Positions 1 to 23,162 of a stretch of DNA of 37,937 nucleotides are shown piece by piece; position 1 is the stretch's first letter, and every line of letters starts with the position of its first letter. The DNA is from Streptacidiphilus melanogenes (GTDB lineage: Bacteria > Actinomycetota > Actinomycetes > Streptomycetales > Streptomycetaceae), in the NCBI RefSeq assembly GCF_000787835.1, contig NZ_BBPP01000058.1, positions 1 through 37,937 of the forward strand, given 5' to 3'. The notes under the pieces were generated by a model. The model ran no database searches. It had not been told where the DNA came from and saw only the letters and a program-made list of their open reading frames with translations. The position numbers and the translations under genes are program-made.

Positions 1-1806
1 GTCCAGCTCCGCGCACACCGCATCGAACGCCCCCGCGAACACCGGGAACGCCTCATACAACCCACGGCCCATCCCAGCCCGCTGACTCCCCTGCCCCGTG
101 AACAGGAAAGCCGTCCGGCCGACCGAACCAGCGCTCCCCAGTGCCGCGCGAGCCGACGGCGCGCCCGCCGCCAGAGCCTCGATCGCGGCCAGCGCCTCGT
201 CGCGGTCCCGGACGAGCAGCGCGGCCCGCTGCTTGAGGGCCGCGCGGGACGTGGCCAGCGAGAAACCCAGGTCCGCCACGTCGAGGTCGGCGTCATCGGC
301 CAGCCGCTCCCGCAGGCGCGCCGCCTGGGCGCGCAGGGACGGCTCGTCGCGTCCGGAGATGACCAGGGGCAGCGGACGGCCCACCGGACCTGCCGCGCGC
401 GCGACGGGCTCGACCACGGGCCCCTGCTCGACGATCACGTGCGCGTTGGTCCCGCTGACGCCGAACGAGGACACCGCCGCCCGGCGCGGCCGACCGGTCT
501 CCGGCCAGTCCTGCGCTTCGGTCAGCAGTTCCACCGCTCCGGCCGACCAGTCGACGTGCGGGGTGGGCTCGTCCACGTGCAGGGTCTGCGGCAGCACGCC
601 GTGGCGCATCGCCATCACCATCTTGATGACGCCGCCGACGCCCGCAGCCGCCTGGGTGTGTCCGATGTTCGACTTCAACGATCCGAGCCACAGGGGGCGC
701 TGGCGGTCCTGCCCGTACGTCGCCAGCAGCGCCTGCGCCTCGATCGGGTCGCCCAGCCGGGTGCCCGTGCCGTGCGCCTCGACGGCGTCGACCTGGTGGC
801 CGGTCAGCCGCGCGGACGCCAGCGCGGCGCGGATCACCCGCTGCTGCGACGGACCGTTGGGGGCCGTCAGCCCGCTGCTGGCGCCGTCCTGGTTGACGGC
901 GCTGCCGCGCACGATCGCCAGCACCGGGTGCCCGTTGCGCTGGGCGTCGGCGAGCTTCTCGACGAGCAGCATGCCGACGCCCTCGCCCCAGCCGGTGCCG
1001 TCCGCCGCAGCCGCGAAGGACTTGCAGCGGCCGTCGGCGGCGAGCCCGCGCTGGCGACTGAAGTCGATGAAGGCGTTGGGGGTGGACATCACTGCGACGC
1101 CGCCGGCCAGGGCCAGCGAGCACTCGCCGGCGCGCAGCGCCTGGATCGCCCAGTGCAGTGCGACCAACGAGGACGAGCAGGCCGTGTCGACGGTGACCGC
1201 CGGACCCTCCAGACCCAGCGCGTAGGCGACCCGGCCCGAGGCGACGCTCCCCGAGTTGCCGTTGCCGAGGTAGCCCGCGACCCCCTCGGGCACGTCCCAC
1301 AGCCGCGAGGCGTAGTCGTGGTACATCACACCCGCGAACACGCCGGTGGCGCTGCCGCGCAGCGAGTCGGGGTCGATGCCCGCCCGCTCGAAGGCCTCCC
1401 AGGACGTCTCCAGCAGCAGCCGCTGCTGCGGGTCCATCGCCAGCGCCTCGCGCGGCGAGATGTTGAAGAAGCCGGGGTCGAACTCGGCGGCGTCGTGCAG
1501 GAAGCCGCCCTCACGGGTGTACGAGCTGCCGGGCTGCTCGGGGGCGTCGTCGGCCAGGGCGCTCAGATCCCAGCCACGGTCGACCGGGAAGTCGGAGACG
1601 CCGTCGGCGCCGGTCGAGACGAGCCGCCAGAGGTCCTCGGGAGAGCGCACGCCACCGGGATAGCGGCAGGCCATGCCGACGATGGCGATCGGCTCGGGCT
1701 CCTGCTCCTCCAGCTCGCGCAGCCGCCGACGGGTCTCACGCAGATCGGCGGTCGCCCGCTTGAGGTAGTCGAGGAGCTTCTCTTCGTTCTCCACGTTTTC
1801 CGTCAC
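1..1806 (-). CDS. Type I modular polyketide synthase, N-terminal part (docking-KS-AT start), runs off left edge
   Basis: This gene builds a polyketide chain by decarboxylative Claisen condensation. The reading frame is open over all 602 codons from GTG 1806 to base 1, and its 3' end lies outside the window. Residues 1-33 form a charged coiled coil ([16 protein letters not shown]), a class 1 N-terminal docking segment, so this protein accepts a chain from another PKS subunit and is not the loading protein. The KS starts at [14 protein letters not shown]; its active-site Cys210 sits in DTACSSS, followed by EAHGTGT and [12 protein letters not shown] with the two catalytic histidines. The AT has only begun ([14 protein letters not shown]) when the window ends, so its substrate and the module's reductive domains cannot be read. 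GTG 1806 was chosen because it aligns with the ATG of the PKS at 21453. The Shine-Dalgarno is poor: AGGGG lies almost against the start codon. It is divergent from the ABC operon at 2255. Confidence 0.93.
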   Translation of the reverse strand, partial: MTENVENEEKLLDYLKRATADLRETRRRLRELEEQEPEPIAIVGMACRYPGGVRSPEDLWRLVSTGADGVSDFPVDRGWDLSALADDAPEQPGSSYTREGGFLHDAAEFDPGFFNISPREALAMDPQQRLLLETSWEAFERAGIDPDSLRGSATGVFAGVMYHDYASRLWDVPEGVAGYLGNGNSGSVASGRVAYALGLEGPAVTVDTACSSSLVALHWAIQALRAGECSLALAGGVAVMSTPNAFIDFSRQRGLAADGRCKSFAAAADGTGWGEGVGMLLVEKLADAQRNGHPVLAIVRGSAVNQDGASSGLTAPNGPSQQRVIRAALASARLTGHQVDAVEAHGTGTRLGDPIEAQALLATYGQDRQRPLWLGSLKSNIGHTQAAAGVGGVIKMVMAMRHGVLPQTLHVDEPTPHVDWSAGAVELLTEAQDWPETGRPRRAAVSSFGVSGTNAHVIVEQGPVVEPVARAAGPVGRPLPLVISGRDEPSLRAQAARLRERLADDADLDVADLGFSLATSRAALKQRAALLVRDRDEALAAIEALAAGAPSARAALGSAGSVGRTAFLFTGQGSQRAGMGRGLYEAFPVFAGAFDAVCAELD

Positions 1807-1884
1807 ACCCCTGAACCGGCCGTGAGGGTCCTGCCGGTCACCGTGCGACGTCTGAACGCGTCGTCGAGCGGACCGGGCATGACC

Positions 1885-2010
1885 ATCAATTGATCGACCA
1901 CCAATTGATTCGTGATGAATAGCGCGCGCCCGCAGCTGTCCGCCCGCCCGGGAACAATCCCCGACTTTTCCGACGCCGGCGTTCCCGGTGGACCAGTGGA
2001 ACATCAATTG
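1885..2010. repeat. Three ATCAATTG repeats (possible operator sites)
   Basis: ATCAATTGAT at 1885-1894 is a perfect 10-bp palindrome. CAATTGAT follows in inverted orientation at 1902-1909, and ATCAATTG recurs at 2003-2010. Such AT-rich words are conspicuous in this very GC-rich sequence and lie just upstream of the PKS start at 1806. Operator function is inference; the bound protein is unknown. Confidence 0.4.
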
Positions 2011-2050
2011 CTGCTCCGCCACGCTAGCAGCGGCCCACAACCGGAGGCAT

Positions 2051-2075
2051 CCCCTACCCTCCCCCTAACCCCCCT
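2051..2075. promoter_or_regulatory. C-rich box shared with the second PKS promoter
   Basis: The box reads CCCCTACCCTCCCCCTAACC and onward. On the minus strand this is a GGGGTTAGGG...GGGTAGGGG arrangement. A similar box, CTAGGGGTTGGGTAGGGG on the minus strand, lies at 21558-21578 upstream of the other PKS gene. Both sit in divergent intergenic regions of the same cluster, which suggests one shared activator, for example a LuxR/LAL-type cluster regulator. That regulator is not in the window. Confidence 0.4.
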
Positions 2076-2254
2076 GTTTCAAGGGGCGGCAGATCGCGCA
2101 AGGCATGCCCGAGTGGCGCCCATGCTATACATGGTCCACGCAATTCCGTGTCCCTTTTCATCCGGCGCATGACGTCGTATCAGGGTGCGCGTGAACTCTC
2201 GCCGCGCAGCTCTCATGCCGCCGTTGTCGCGTCCCGGCCGATTCGCAGGCATCA

Positions 2255-3298
2255 ATGAATACAGCACGCGCACCACAGGACGTGGATTCCGCCGTCGTCG
2301 TCGACCGGCTGGTCAAGAGATATCGCAATCGCGAACAGCCGGCGGTGGACGATCTCAGCTTCCGGGTCAGTCCCGGCGAGGTGTTCGGGCTGCTCGGCCC
2401 GAACGGCGCCGGCAAGTCGACCACGGTCGGCGTCATGACCACCCGGGTGGCCCCGACCTCGGGGCGGGTCACCATCCTCGGCGTCGACGTGGCGGCCGAC
2501 CCGGCCACCGCCCACCGGACCTTCGCGGTCGTCCCCCAGCGCATCAACCTCGACCGGTCGCTGACCATCCGCCAGAACCTGCTCTTCCACGCCGGCTACC
2601 ACGGCATGCGCCGGGCCGAACGCGCCCGGCTGGCGGACGGGAGCCTGGAGTGGGTGGGGCTCACCGACCACGGCAAGGCCCGGGTGGACGAGCTGTCCGG
2701 CGGCCAGGCCCAGCGGGTGATGATCGCCCGCGCGCTGATGCACCGGCCCCGGGTGCTCTTCCTGGACGAGCCGGCCACCGGCCTCGACCCGCAGTCCCGT
2801 CTCTTCATCCACGAGCGGGTCGCCGAGCTGAGCGCCGGCGGGGTCACCGTGGTGATCACCACGCACGACATGGAGGAGGCCGCCAAGCTCTGCGACCGGG
2901 TCGGCATCGTCGACCACGGCAGGCTGCTGGCGCTCGACTCGCCCCAGGCGCTGACCGAGTCGCTGCGCGGCACCGGCAGTCTGACGGTCTCCCTGCGCAC
3001 CCCCGACCCGGAGGATCGCAACGACGTGGTCCGGGCGCTGGAGAAGATCGGCGGAGTCGAACGGGTCGAGCCCGTCGGACCCGCCGACACCGGCGCTGAC
3101 GAGGACGGGGCCGCCGCCACCGCGCCCGACCCCGACGCCGTGCGGCTGCGGATCTACACCGCCGGGCGTCCGACGGCGGCGCTGCCGGCCGTCGTCGGCG
3201 TTCTCACCGAACTGCACTGCGACCTCGACGACGTGTCCCTCGGCAAGCTGACCCTGGAGGACGTCTTCATCGAACTGACCGGGAGAGAACTCCGTTGA
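2255..3298 (+). CDS. ABC transporter ATP-binding protein, DrrA-like
   Basis: This is the cytoplasmic ATPase of a drug/polyketide exporter, 347 aa. It has Walker A GPNGAGKST, a Q-loop in VVPQRINLD, the signature LSGGQAQR, Walker B VLFLDEPATGLD and an H-loop in ITTHD. The ~100-residue C-terminal extension after the ATPase core is typical of DrrA-type self-resistance exporters. The gene starts at ATG 2255 with only a weak Shine-Dalgarno (CAGG). Its TGA overlaps the next start (TTGA), so it is translationally coupled to the permease at 3295. Sitting between two PKS genes, it most likely exports the polyketide; the substrate itself is inference. Confidence 0.93.
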   Translation: MNTARAPQDVDSAVVVDRLVKRYRNREQPAVDDLSFRVSPGEVFGLLGPNGAGKSTTVGVMTTRVAPTSGRVTILGVDVAADPATAHRTFAVVPQRINLDRSLTIRQNLLFHAGYHGMRRAERARLADGSLEWVGLTDHGKARVDELSGGQAQRVMIARALMHRPRVLFLDEPATGLDPQSRLFIHERVAELSAGGVTVVITTHDMEEAAKLCDRVGIVDHGRLLALDSPQALTESLRGTGSLTVSLRTPDPEDRNDVVRALEKIGGVERVEPVGPADTGADEDGAAATAPDPDAVRLRIYTAGRPTAALPAVVGVLTELHCDLDDVSLGKLTLEDVFIELTGRELR

Positions 3299-4140
3299 GC
3301 AGCACCGCACCCACCCTGCCCCTCGGCGGCGGCGACAGCCACAGCGCCGCCGCCCGCCCCGGAGCCTCCGCGGCCCGGGCGTTCTTCTTCATCCTCTGGC
3401 GGGACGTCTTCGTCACGGGCCGTGAACTGGTGCCGTTCCTGGCCCAGGTCGTGGTGGAGCCGTTCTTCATGCTGTTCGTCTTCGGCAAGGTCCTGACCGG
3501 TCTCGGCTACGCGGGCCACGGCTTCCAGCAGGTGCTGCTGCCCGGTGTGGTGGCCCTGAGCGCCTTCCTGGTGGCCCTGCAGAACACGGCCTTCCCGCTC
3601 ATCGTGGACTTCTCCTTCACCAAGGAGATCGAGGACCGGCTGCTCTCACCGATCCCGCTCGGCCTGGTCGCCGTGGAGAAGCTGGTCTTCGGGGCGTTGC
3701 GCGGCATGATCGCCGCCGCTGTGATGGTCCCGATCGGCTTCCTGCTCCTGAACGACGTGTCCTGGCCGCTGTCGAGCCTGCTGCCGGTCGTCGGTGTGCT
3801 CGTGCTCGGCTCACTGGCCGGCGCCACGCTGGGGATGACCATCGGCACGGCCGTCGAGTCGCGGCACATCAGCATCATCATCACAGTCGTCCTGACGCCG
3901 CTGATGTTCACCGGCGCCACCCAGTTCCCGTGGTTCGGCCTCGCGAGCGTGCGGCCGTTCCAGGTGATCTGCGCGCTCAACCCGCTGACCTACGTCAGCG
4001 AGGGGATGCGCGCCGCCCTGATCCCGCGTTCCCAGCTGCACTCGATCCCGCTCTGGGCCGACGCCGTCGCGCTCACGGCGGCCTGCCTGCTGTACGGGCT
4101 GCTCGGCATCCGCGGCTTCCGCAAGCGAGCACTGGACTGA
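3295..4140 (+). CDS. ABC-2 type transporter permease, DrrB-like
   Basis: This is the membrane partner of the ATPase at 2255, 281 aa. An Ala/Pro-rich cytoplasmic N-terminus is followed by about six hydrophobic segments (roughly residues 40-65, 75-95, 125-150, 160-185, 190-215 and 250-272). The motif NPLTYVSEGMR near the C-terminus is the usual DrrB/ABC-2 signature. The start is TTG at 3295, overlapping the ATPase stop by four bases, with GGGAGA about nine bases upstream as Shine-Dalgarno. The pair is expected to form the dimeric efflux pump for the polyketide and to give self-resistance. Confidence 0.92.
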   Translation: MSSTAPTLPLGGGDSHSAAARPGASAARAFFFILWRDVFVTGRELVPFLAQVVVEPFFMLFVFGKVLTGLGYAGHGFQQVLLPGVVALSAFLVALQNTAFPLIVDFSFTKEIEDRLLSPIPLGLVAVEKLVFGALRGMIAAAVMVPIGFLLLNDVSWPLSSLLPVVGVLVLGSLAGATLGMTIGTAVESRHISIIITVVLTPLMFTGATQFPWFGLASVRPFQVICALNPLTYVSEGMRAALIPRSQLHSIPLWADAVALTAACLLYGLLGIRGFRKRALD

Positions 4141-4164
4141 CCACCGTGGAGGTGTGGAGAAACC

Positions 4165-5730
4165 GTGACCCAAGCAACTGACCCCGCCGCGACCTCGGCC
4201 CAGGCGTCCGTGCCTGGGCCTGCGCCGGAGTCGTCGACGTCCGGACGGCCGCCGAACGGCTGCGAACCGTTCGCCCTGCGGCCGGTGGCGATCATCGCCG
4301 GCGTCCTGACCCTGGCGCTGCTGGCCACCAGCGCCCGCTACGGCTACTACGGCGACGAGCTGTACTTCCTCGCCGCCGGAAAGCACCCGGCCTGGGGATA
4401 CGTCGACCAGCCACCGCTGGTGCCGCTGCTCTCGCACGCGCTGGACTCACTGGCCCCGGGCAACCTGGTCGTCCTGCGCCTGCCCGCCACGCTGCTGAGC
4501 GGAGCGGGCGTGGTGCTCTGCGCGCTGATCACCCGGGAGTTGGGCGGACAGCGGCGAGCCCAGCTGCTCGCTGCGGGCGCCTTCGCGGTGTCGCCGATCG
4601 TCGTGGTCTTCGGCCACCTGCTGATCACACCGACCCTGGACGTCTTCTTCTGGACCCTGATCAGCTGGCTGCTGGTGCGCTGGATCCGGCTGCGCGACGA
4701 CAAGCTGCTGCTCTGGCTCGGCCTCGCGGCGGCGCTGGGGCTGCAGAACAAGTACCTGGTCGGTGTCTTCCTGCTCGCCCTGCTGGTCGCGGTGGCCGCG
4801 GTCGGTCCACGCGGGCTGCTCACCCGGCCGGCACTCTGGGTGGCCGGCGTCTTCACGGTGCTGGCGACGACGCCGAGCCTGCTGTGGCAGGCTCAGCACG
4901 GCTGGCCGCAGTCGCAGATGACCAGCGTGATCGCCGCCGAGGACGACCGCCTCTTCGGCGGCCAGGCGCTGTTCCTGCCCCTCGCGTTGGCCTTCGCCGG
5001 CTTCCCGCTGATGATTCTGCTGTGTGCCGGACTGTGGCGGCTGCTGCGGATGGAGGAACTGCGCACCTATCGGTTCCTCGGCTGGGCCGCCGTCGGCACG
5101 ACGGCGTTCTTCCTGGTCACCGACGGCCGCCAGTACTACGTCGCAGGACTGTTCCCGGTCCTCTGGGCCGCGGGGGCGGTCTCGCTCCAGCACCGGCCGG
5201 CCGCGCGCGGCTGGCGCTGGGCGTTCAGCCGGGTGGCCTTCGTGATCTCCGCGCTGGTCGCAGTGGCCGAGCTGCCGCTCTACCCGCTCGGCTCGACCAC
5301 GGGCGCCTTGCAGGCCGTCAACTTCGCCGCCGCCGACACCATCGGCTGGCCGCAGCTGTCCCGCACGGTCGCCGTCGCCTACCGCGCGCTTCCCGCTGAC
5401 GAGCAGCGACGGGCGATCGTCGTCGCCGACACCTTCTGGGCCGAGGGCGCGCTGGAACGCTACGGTCCGGCCCTGGGCCTGCCGAAGGCCTACAGCCCCC
5501 AGCGCGGCGCGTGGTACTTCGGGCCGCCGCCGGACACCGCCGCTGTCGTCCTGTACGTCGGCGGCGACGAGGCCAAGCTGCGCACGGAGTTCGCCTCCGT
5601 GCGCCAGGTGGGCACCGTCGACAACGGCTACGGGGTGAAGAACAGCCAGCAGGGCAAGCCGCTCTGGCTCTGTCAGGGACCGCACACACCGTGGTCCGAG
5701 CTCTGGCCGTCCCTGCGCGAACTCGCCTGA
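4165..5730 (+). CDS. GT39/PMT_2-family membrane glycosyltransferase
   Basis: This 521-aa polytopic membrane protein belongs to the dolichyl-phosphate-mannose mannosyltransferase-like (GT39/ArnT-like, PMT_2) group. After a Pro/Ser/Ala-rich N-terminus comes a first helix and then the loop GYYGDELYFLAAGKHPAWG with the Asp-Glu pair expected at the catalytic site, followed by DQPPLVPLL. About ten further hydrophobic helices precede a C-terminal extracytoplasmic domain from about residue 385. Enzymes of this family transfer a sugar from a polyprenyl-phosphate donor on the outer face of the membrane. Start is GTG 4165, after GGAGG and a second purine run. It follows the exporter by 24 bp in the same operon and precedes a strong hairpin. 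I infer that it glycosylates the exported polyketide; a cell-envelope role is the alternative. Confidence 0.85.
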   Translation: MTQATDPAATSAQASVPGPAPESSTSGRPPNGCEPFALRPVAIIAGVLTLALLATSARYGYYGDELYFLAAGKHPAWGYVDQPPLVPLLSHALDSLAPGNLVVLRLPATLLSGAGVVLCALITRELGGQRRAQLLAAGAFAVSPIVVVFGHLLITPTLDVFFWTLISWLLVRWIRLRDDKLLLWLGLAAALGLQNKYLVGVFLLALLVAVAAVGPRGLLTRPALWVAGVFTVLATTPSLLWQAQHGWPQSQMTSVIAAEDDRLFGGQALFLPLALAFAGFPLMILLCAGLWRLLRMEELRTYRFLGWAAVGTTAFFLVTDGRQYYVAGLFPVLWAAGAVSLQHRPAARGWRWAFSRVAFVISALVAVAELPLYPLGSTTGALQAVNFAAADTIGWPQLSRTVAVAYRALPADEQRRAIVVADTFWAEGALERYGPALGLPKAYSPQRGAWYFGPPPDTAAVVLYVGGDEAKLRTEFASVRQVGTVDNGYGVKNSQQGKPLWLCQGPHTPWSELWPSLRELA

Positions 5731-5745
5731 CCCAGCACCGCCTCG

Positions 5746-5779
5746 CTGCGGCCCGCCGGCACCCGCCGGCGGGCCGCAG
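5746..5779 (+). terminator. Strong hairpin terminator after the ABC/GT39 operon
   Basis: A perfect 15-bp inverted repeat (CTGCGGCCCGCCGGC at 5746-5760, its complement at 5765-5779) with a 4-base loop begins 15 bp after the stop of the glycosyltransferase. There is no U tract, as is common in streptomycetes. Confidence 0.8.
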
Positions 5780-5918
5780 TGCGTTCCGGGCCGGGTGCAC
5801 AGGCGGCCAGTCTCACCATCCACGGAGTGGTTCTCGCCCCCACGCGGCGGAGCCGCACGTCGGTAGAGCCCCGCGCCCCTGACCCTCCCTCGCTGCAGCG
5901 CTCATCTGGCCACAGCGG

Positions 5919-5978
5919 AGAGACAACCGTCCCCTTGGACCGGGACGGTGCTTCGGTCCAAGGGGACGGTCGGTCTCT
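5919..5978. terminator. Bidirectional hairpin terminator between convergent genes
   Basis: A perfect 16-bp inverted repeat (ACCGTCCCCTTGGACC at 5926-5941 and its complement at 5955-5970, 13-base loop) is extended by AGAGAC/GTCTCT after a small bulge. It lies between the rightward operon ending at 5730 and the leftward PKS stop at 6008, so it can end transcription from both sides. Confidence 0.82.
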
Positions 5979-6007
5979 CGGGCGTCAGCCGCCCTGGGTC
6001 TGGAGGG

Positions 6008-21453
<15,446 letters not shown>

Positions 21454-21557
21454 TTAACGTGACCTCATTACGGCGTTCCGGCTGCCGATCTGCGGTGGGG
21501 CCGCTTGCGATCGAGTCAATATCCGGCGTCACGCTAAGGCTGCCCCAACGGGCCGCC

Positions 21558-21578
21558 AACCCCTACCCAACCCCTAGG
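21558..21578. promoter_or_regulatory. C-rich box shared with the first PKS promoter
   Basis: On the minus strand it reads CCTAGGGGTTGGGTAGGGG, about 105 bp upstream of the PKS start at 21453. It shares the GGGGTT(A/G)GGG...AGGG pattern with 2051-2075. A common activator site is inferred. Confidence 0.4.
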
Positions 21579-21652
21579 TGACGTCGGACGATTCGTCGCG
21601 GAGCGGGCGGATCCGGACTCACGGCGAATAGGGGTGAACCCGGTTCCGAACA

Positions 21653-21683
21653 GGGGTCGAAGGGGTCGAACAGGAGGCTGTTC
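21653..21683. repeat. Tandem GGGGTCGAA direct repeat plus GAACAG inverted repeat
   Basis: GGGGTCGAA occurs twice back to back (21653-21661, 21662-21670). It is followed by GAACAG-GAGG-CTGTTC (21668-21683), a perfect 6-bp inverted repeat. The elements lie just upstream of the candidate -35 for the amidinohydrolase, a place where activators usually bind. Function is inferred from position only. Confidence 0.4.
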
Positions 21684-21687
21684 GGGG

Positions 21688-21716
21688 TTCGGCGGATTTC
21701 TCGTGCTGCCTAGGCT
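21688..21716 (+). promoter_or_regulatory. Candidate sigma-70-type promoter for the amidinohydrolase
   Basis: TTCGGC at 21688-21693 and TAGGCT at 21711-21716 are separated by 17 bp. This would give a transcript starting near 21723 with a leader of about 80 bases. Match to consensus is moderate. Confidence 0.4.
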
Positions 21717-21804
21717 GGCATCTCAGCAAGGTATGCGAACCAGTCCGCGAACCGGCTGCACGAATCGCATGTGGAATGCGAGCGACATCCATCGGGGAGA
21801 TGTG

Positions 21805-22923
21805 TTGAACGACAAGCCTCAGACGCCCGAGCACCGTCTGGAGATCGACCGGTCGACGGCCCCCGGCCGGGAACCGGGGCCGATCGACCTCCGCCGGTAC
21901 TACGCGCACCCCGCCTACTCGGGCATCGCGACCTTCATGGGTGTCCCGTACTGCCTCAACCAGGAGGACCTGCGGGCCGGGAACGTCGACGTCGCGGTGC
22001 TGGGCATCCCGCTGGACGCCTCGGTCGGCCACCGTGGCGCGTCCTACGGGCCCCGCATGATCCGCTCCGACGAGCGCTACGTCTTCAACACGCCCGAGGC
22101 GATGATCAACGCCAGTACCCGGATCAACCCGTTCGACGTGCTCAAGGTCGTGGACTACGGCGACGCGGCGGTGGACCCGTTCAGCACCGCGAACTCGATC
22201 GGCCCGATCCGTGCCCTGGTCCGCGAGATCGCCGAGGTGGGGGCGGTCCCAGTGCTGCTGGGCGGCGACCACTCGCTGCTCTGGCCGAGCGTGGGCGCGC
22301 TGGCCGACGTCTACGGCCCGGAGAAGATCGGCGTCATCCACTTCGACGCCCACCCCGACTGCCACGACACCATGCTGGGCCACAAGGTGACCCACAGCAC
22401 CCCGATCCGGCGGATCATCGAGGACGAGAAGATCCCCGCGGGCAACGTGGTCCAGGTCGGGCTGCGCACCGTCACCGGCCCGGACAACCAGCTGTTCAAC
22501 TGGATGCGCCGCCAGGGCATGAAGTCGCACTTCATGGCCGAGATCGAGCAGATCGGCTTCCACGCCGTCCTCGACAAGGCGATCGCGGAGGTGCAGGAGA
22601 ACGCCGAGTTCGTCTACCTGTCCCTGGACATCGACGTGCTCGACCCGGCCTTCGCCCCCGGCACCGGCACGCCCGAGCCGGGCGGCCTGACCAACCGTGA
22701 GCTCTTCCCGGCCTTCCGCCGGATCTGCCACGAGACCAAGGTCATCGGGATGGACGTGGTCGAGGTCGCGCCACACCTGGACGCCGGCTACTCGACCACG
22801 ATGAACGCCCGCCGCGCCATCTTCGAGGGCCTGACGGGCCTGGCCATGAACCGCCTGAAGATCACCGGCCCGAACTACCTCAACCCGATCGTGTCCGGCC
22901 AGGTCAAGTTCCCGATGGGCTGA
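21805..22923 (+). CDS. Agmatinase-family amidinohydrolase (ureohydrolase)
   Basis: This is a binuclear manganese ureohydrolase that hydrolyses a guanidino group to an amine plus urea, 372 aa, full length for the family. The metal motifs are all present: GGDHSLLW, HFDAHPDCHD and SLDIDVLDPAFAPGTGTPEP. TTG 21805 was chosen because GGGGAGA (21794-21800) lies four bases upstream; GTG 21802 is an in-frame alternative. It is divergent from the three-module PKS and shares its intergenic region. In amino-marginolactones and related linear polyenes, a guanidinobutyryl starter is used and an amidinohydrolase later unmasks the terminal amine. That role is the most likely one here by context, while general agmatine or guanidinobutyrate catabolism is the alternative. 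Confidence 0.92.
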   Translation: MNDKPQTPEHRLEIDRSTAPGREPGPIDLRRYYAHPAYSGIATFMGVPYCLNQEDLRAGNVDVAVLGIPLDASVGHRGASYGPRMIRSDERYVFNTPEAMINASTRINPFDVLKVVDYGDAAVDPFSTANSIGPIRALVREIAEVGAVPVLLGGDHSLLWPSVGALADVYGPEKIGVIHFDAHPDCHDTMLGHKVTHSTPIRRIIEDEKIPAGNVVQVGLRTVTGPDNQLFNWMRRQGMKSHFMAEIEQIGFHAVLDKAIAEVQENAEFVYLSLDIDVLDPAFAPGTGTPEPGGLTNRELFPAFRRICHETKVIGMDVVEVAPHLDAGYSTTMNARRAIFEGLTGLAMNRLKITGPNYLNPIVSGQVKFPMG

Positions 22924-22940
22924 GGCCCGACACGCGGGCC
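22924..22940 (+). terminator. Short GC hairpin after amidinohydrolase
   Basis: GGCCCG (22924-22929) and CGGGCC (22935-22940) can pair with a 5-base loop, starting directly after the TGA at 22921-22923. It is short, and terminator function is uncertain. Confidence 0.35.
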
Positions 22941-23023
22941 CGGTCAGCCCTCGGCTGTGGCCTGCGCCGGTGCGAGACTGAGGGCGTCCCTCGGCCGATG
23001 GTCGCCCCAGTCAGGAGGCAGTG

Positions 23024-23143
23024 ATGAACACCTCCCCACTCCCAGTCGGCCGTGTGGCGCACCGGGTGCGGCACCTCGCTCACGCGCCGATGGCCGTGGT
23101 GCCCGTCAAAGCCCGCAGGACCGATCTCGTCCCCGAACAGTGA
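23024..23143 (+). pseudogene. 39-codon universal stress protein (UspA)-like C-terminal remnant
   Basis: ATG 23024 follows a perfect AGGAGG (23013-23018) and opens a 39-codon frame ending at TGA 23141. The peptide contains GRVAHRVRHLAHAPMAVVPV, which resembles the extreme C-terminus of UspA-family proteins (GS-x-S/A-x-x-V-x-x-HAPCPVxVV). The nucleotide-binding body is absent. It could be the remnant of a deleted usp gene, or a short expressed peptide, since its ribosome-binding site is good. It lies directly before the PGPGW gene. Confidence 0.45.
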
Positions 23144-23162
23144 TTCGGTCAGGTCGCAGCTC

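Larger units (their letters stand above)
1807..2254. promoter_or_regulatory. Divergent intergenic region between PKS and ABC-transporter operon
   Basis: This 448-bp gene-free stretch must hold the promoters of both the leftward PKS and the rightward ABC operon. It contains three copies of ATCAATTG or its complement (1885-1894, 1902-1909, 2003-2010), a C-rich box at 2051-2075 that resembles one upstream of the other PKS, and a -10-like TATACA at 2126-2131 inside the near-palindrome CATGCTATACATG. No convincing -35 is paired with it. The boundaries of the actual promoters are not resolved. Confidence 0.55.
21454..21804. promoter_or_regulatory. Divergent intergenic region between PKS and amidinohydrolase
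   Basis: This 351-bp region holds control signals for both directions: a C-rich box at 21558-21578 like that at 2051-2075, two abutting copies of GGGGTCGAA at 21653-21670, a GAACAG/CTGTTC inverted repeat at 21668-21683, and a candidate promoter toward the amidinohydrolase at 21688-21716. No gene is visible. Confidence 0.55.

Noticed and set aside
2252..3310. Minus-strand open frame opposite the ABC ATPase
   Set aside because: It mirrors the ABC motifs on the coding strand; no domain or ribosome-binding site is present.
21619..22776. Minus-strand open frame opposite the amidinohydrolase
   Set aside because: The coding strand carries all ureohydrolase metal motifs; the antisense product is low-information.
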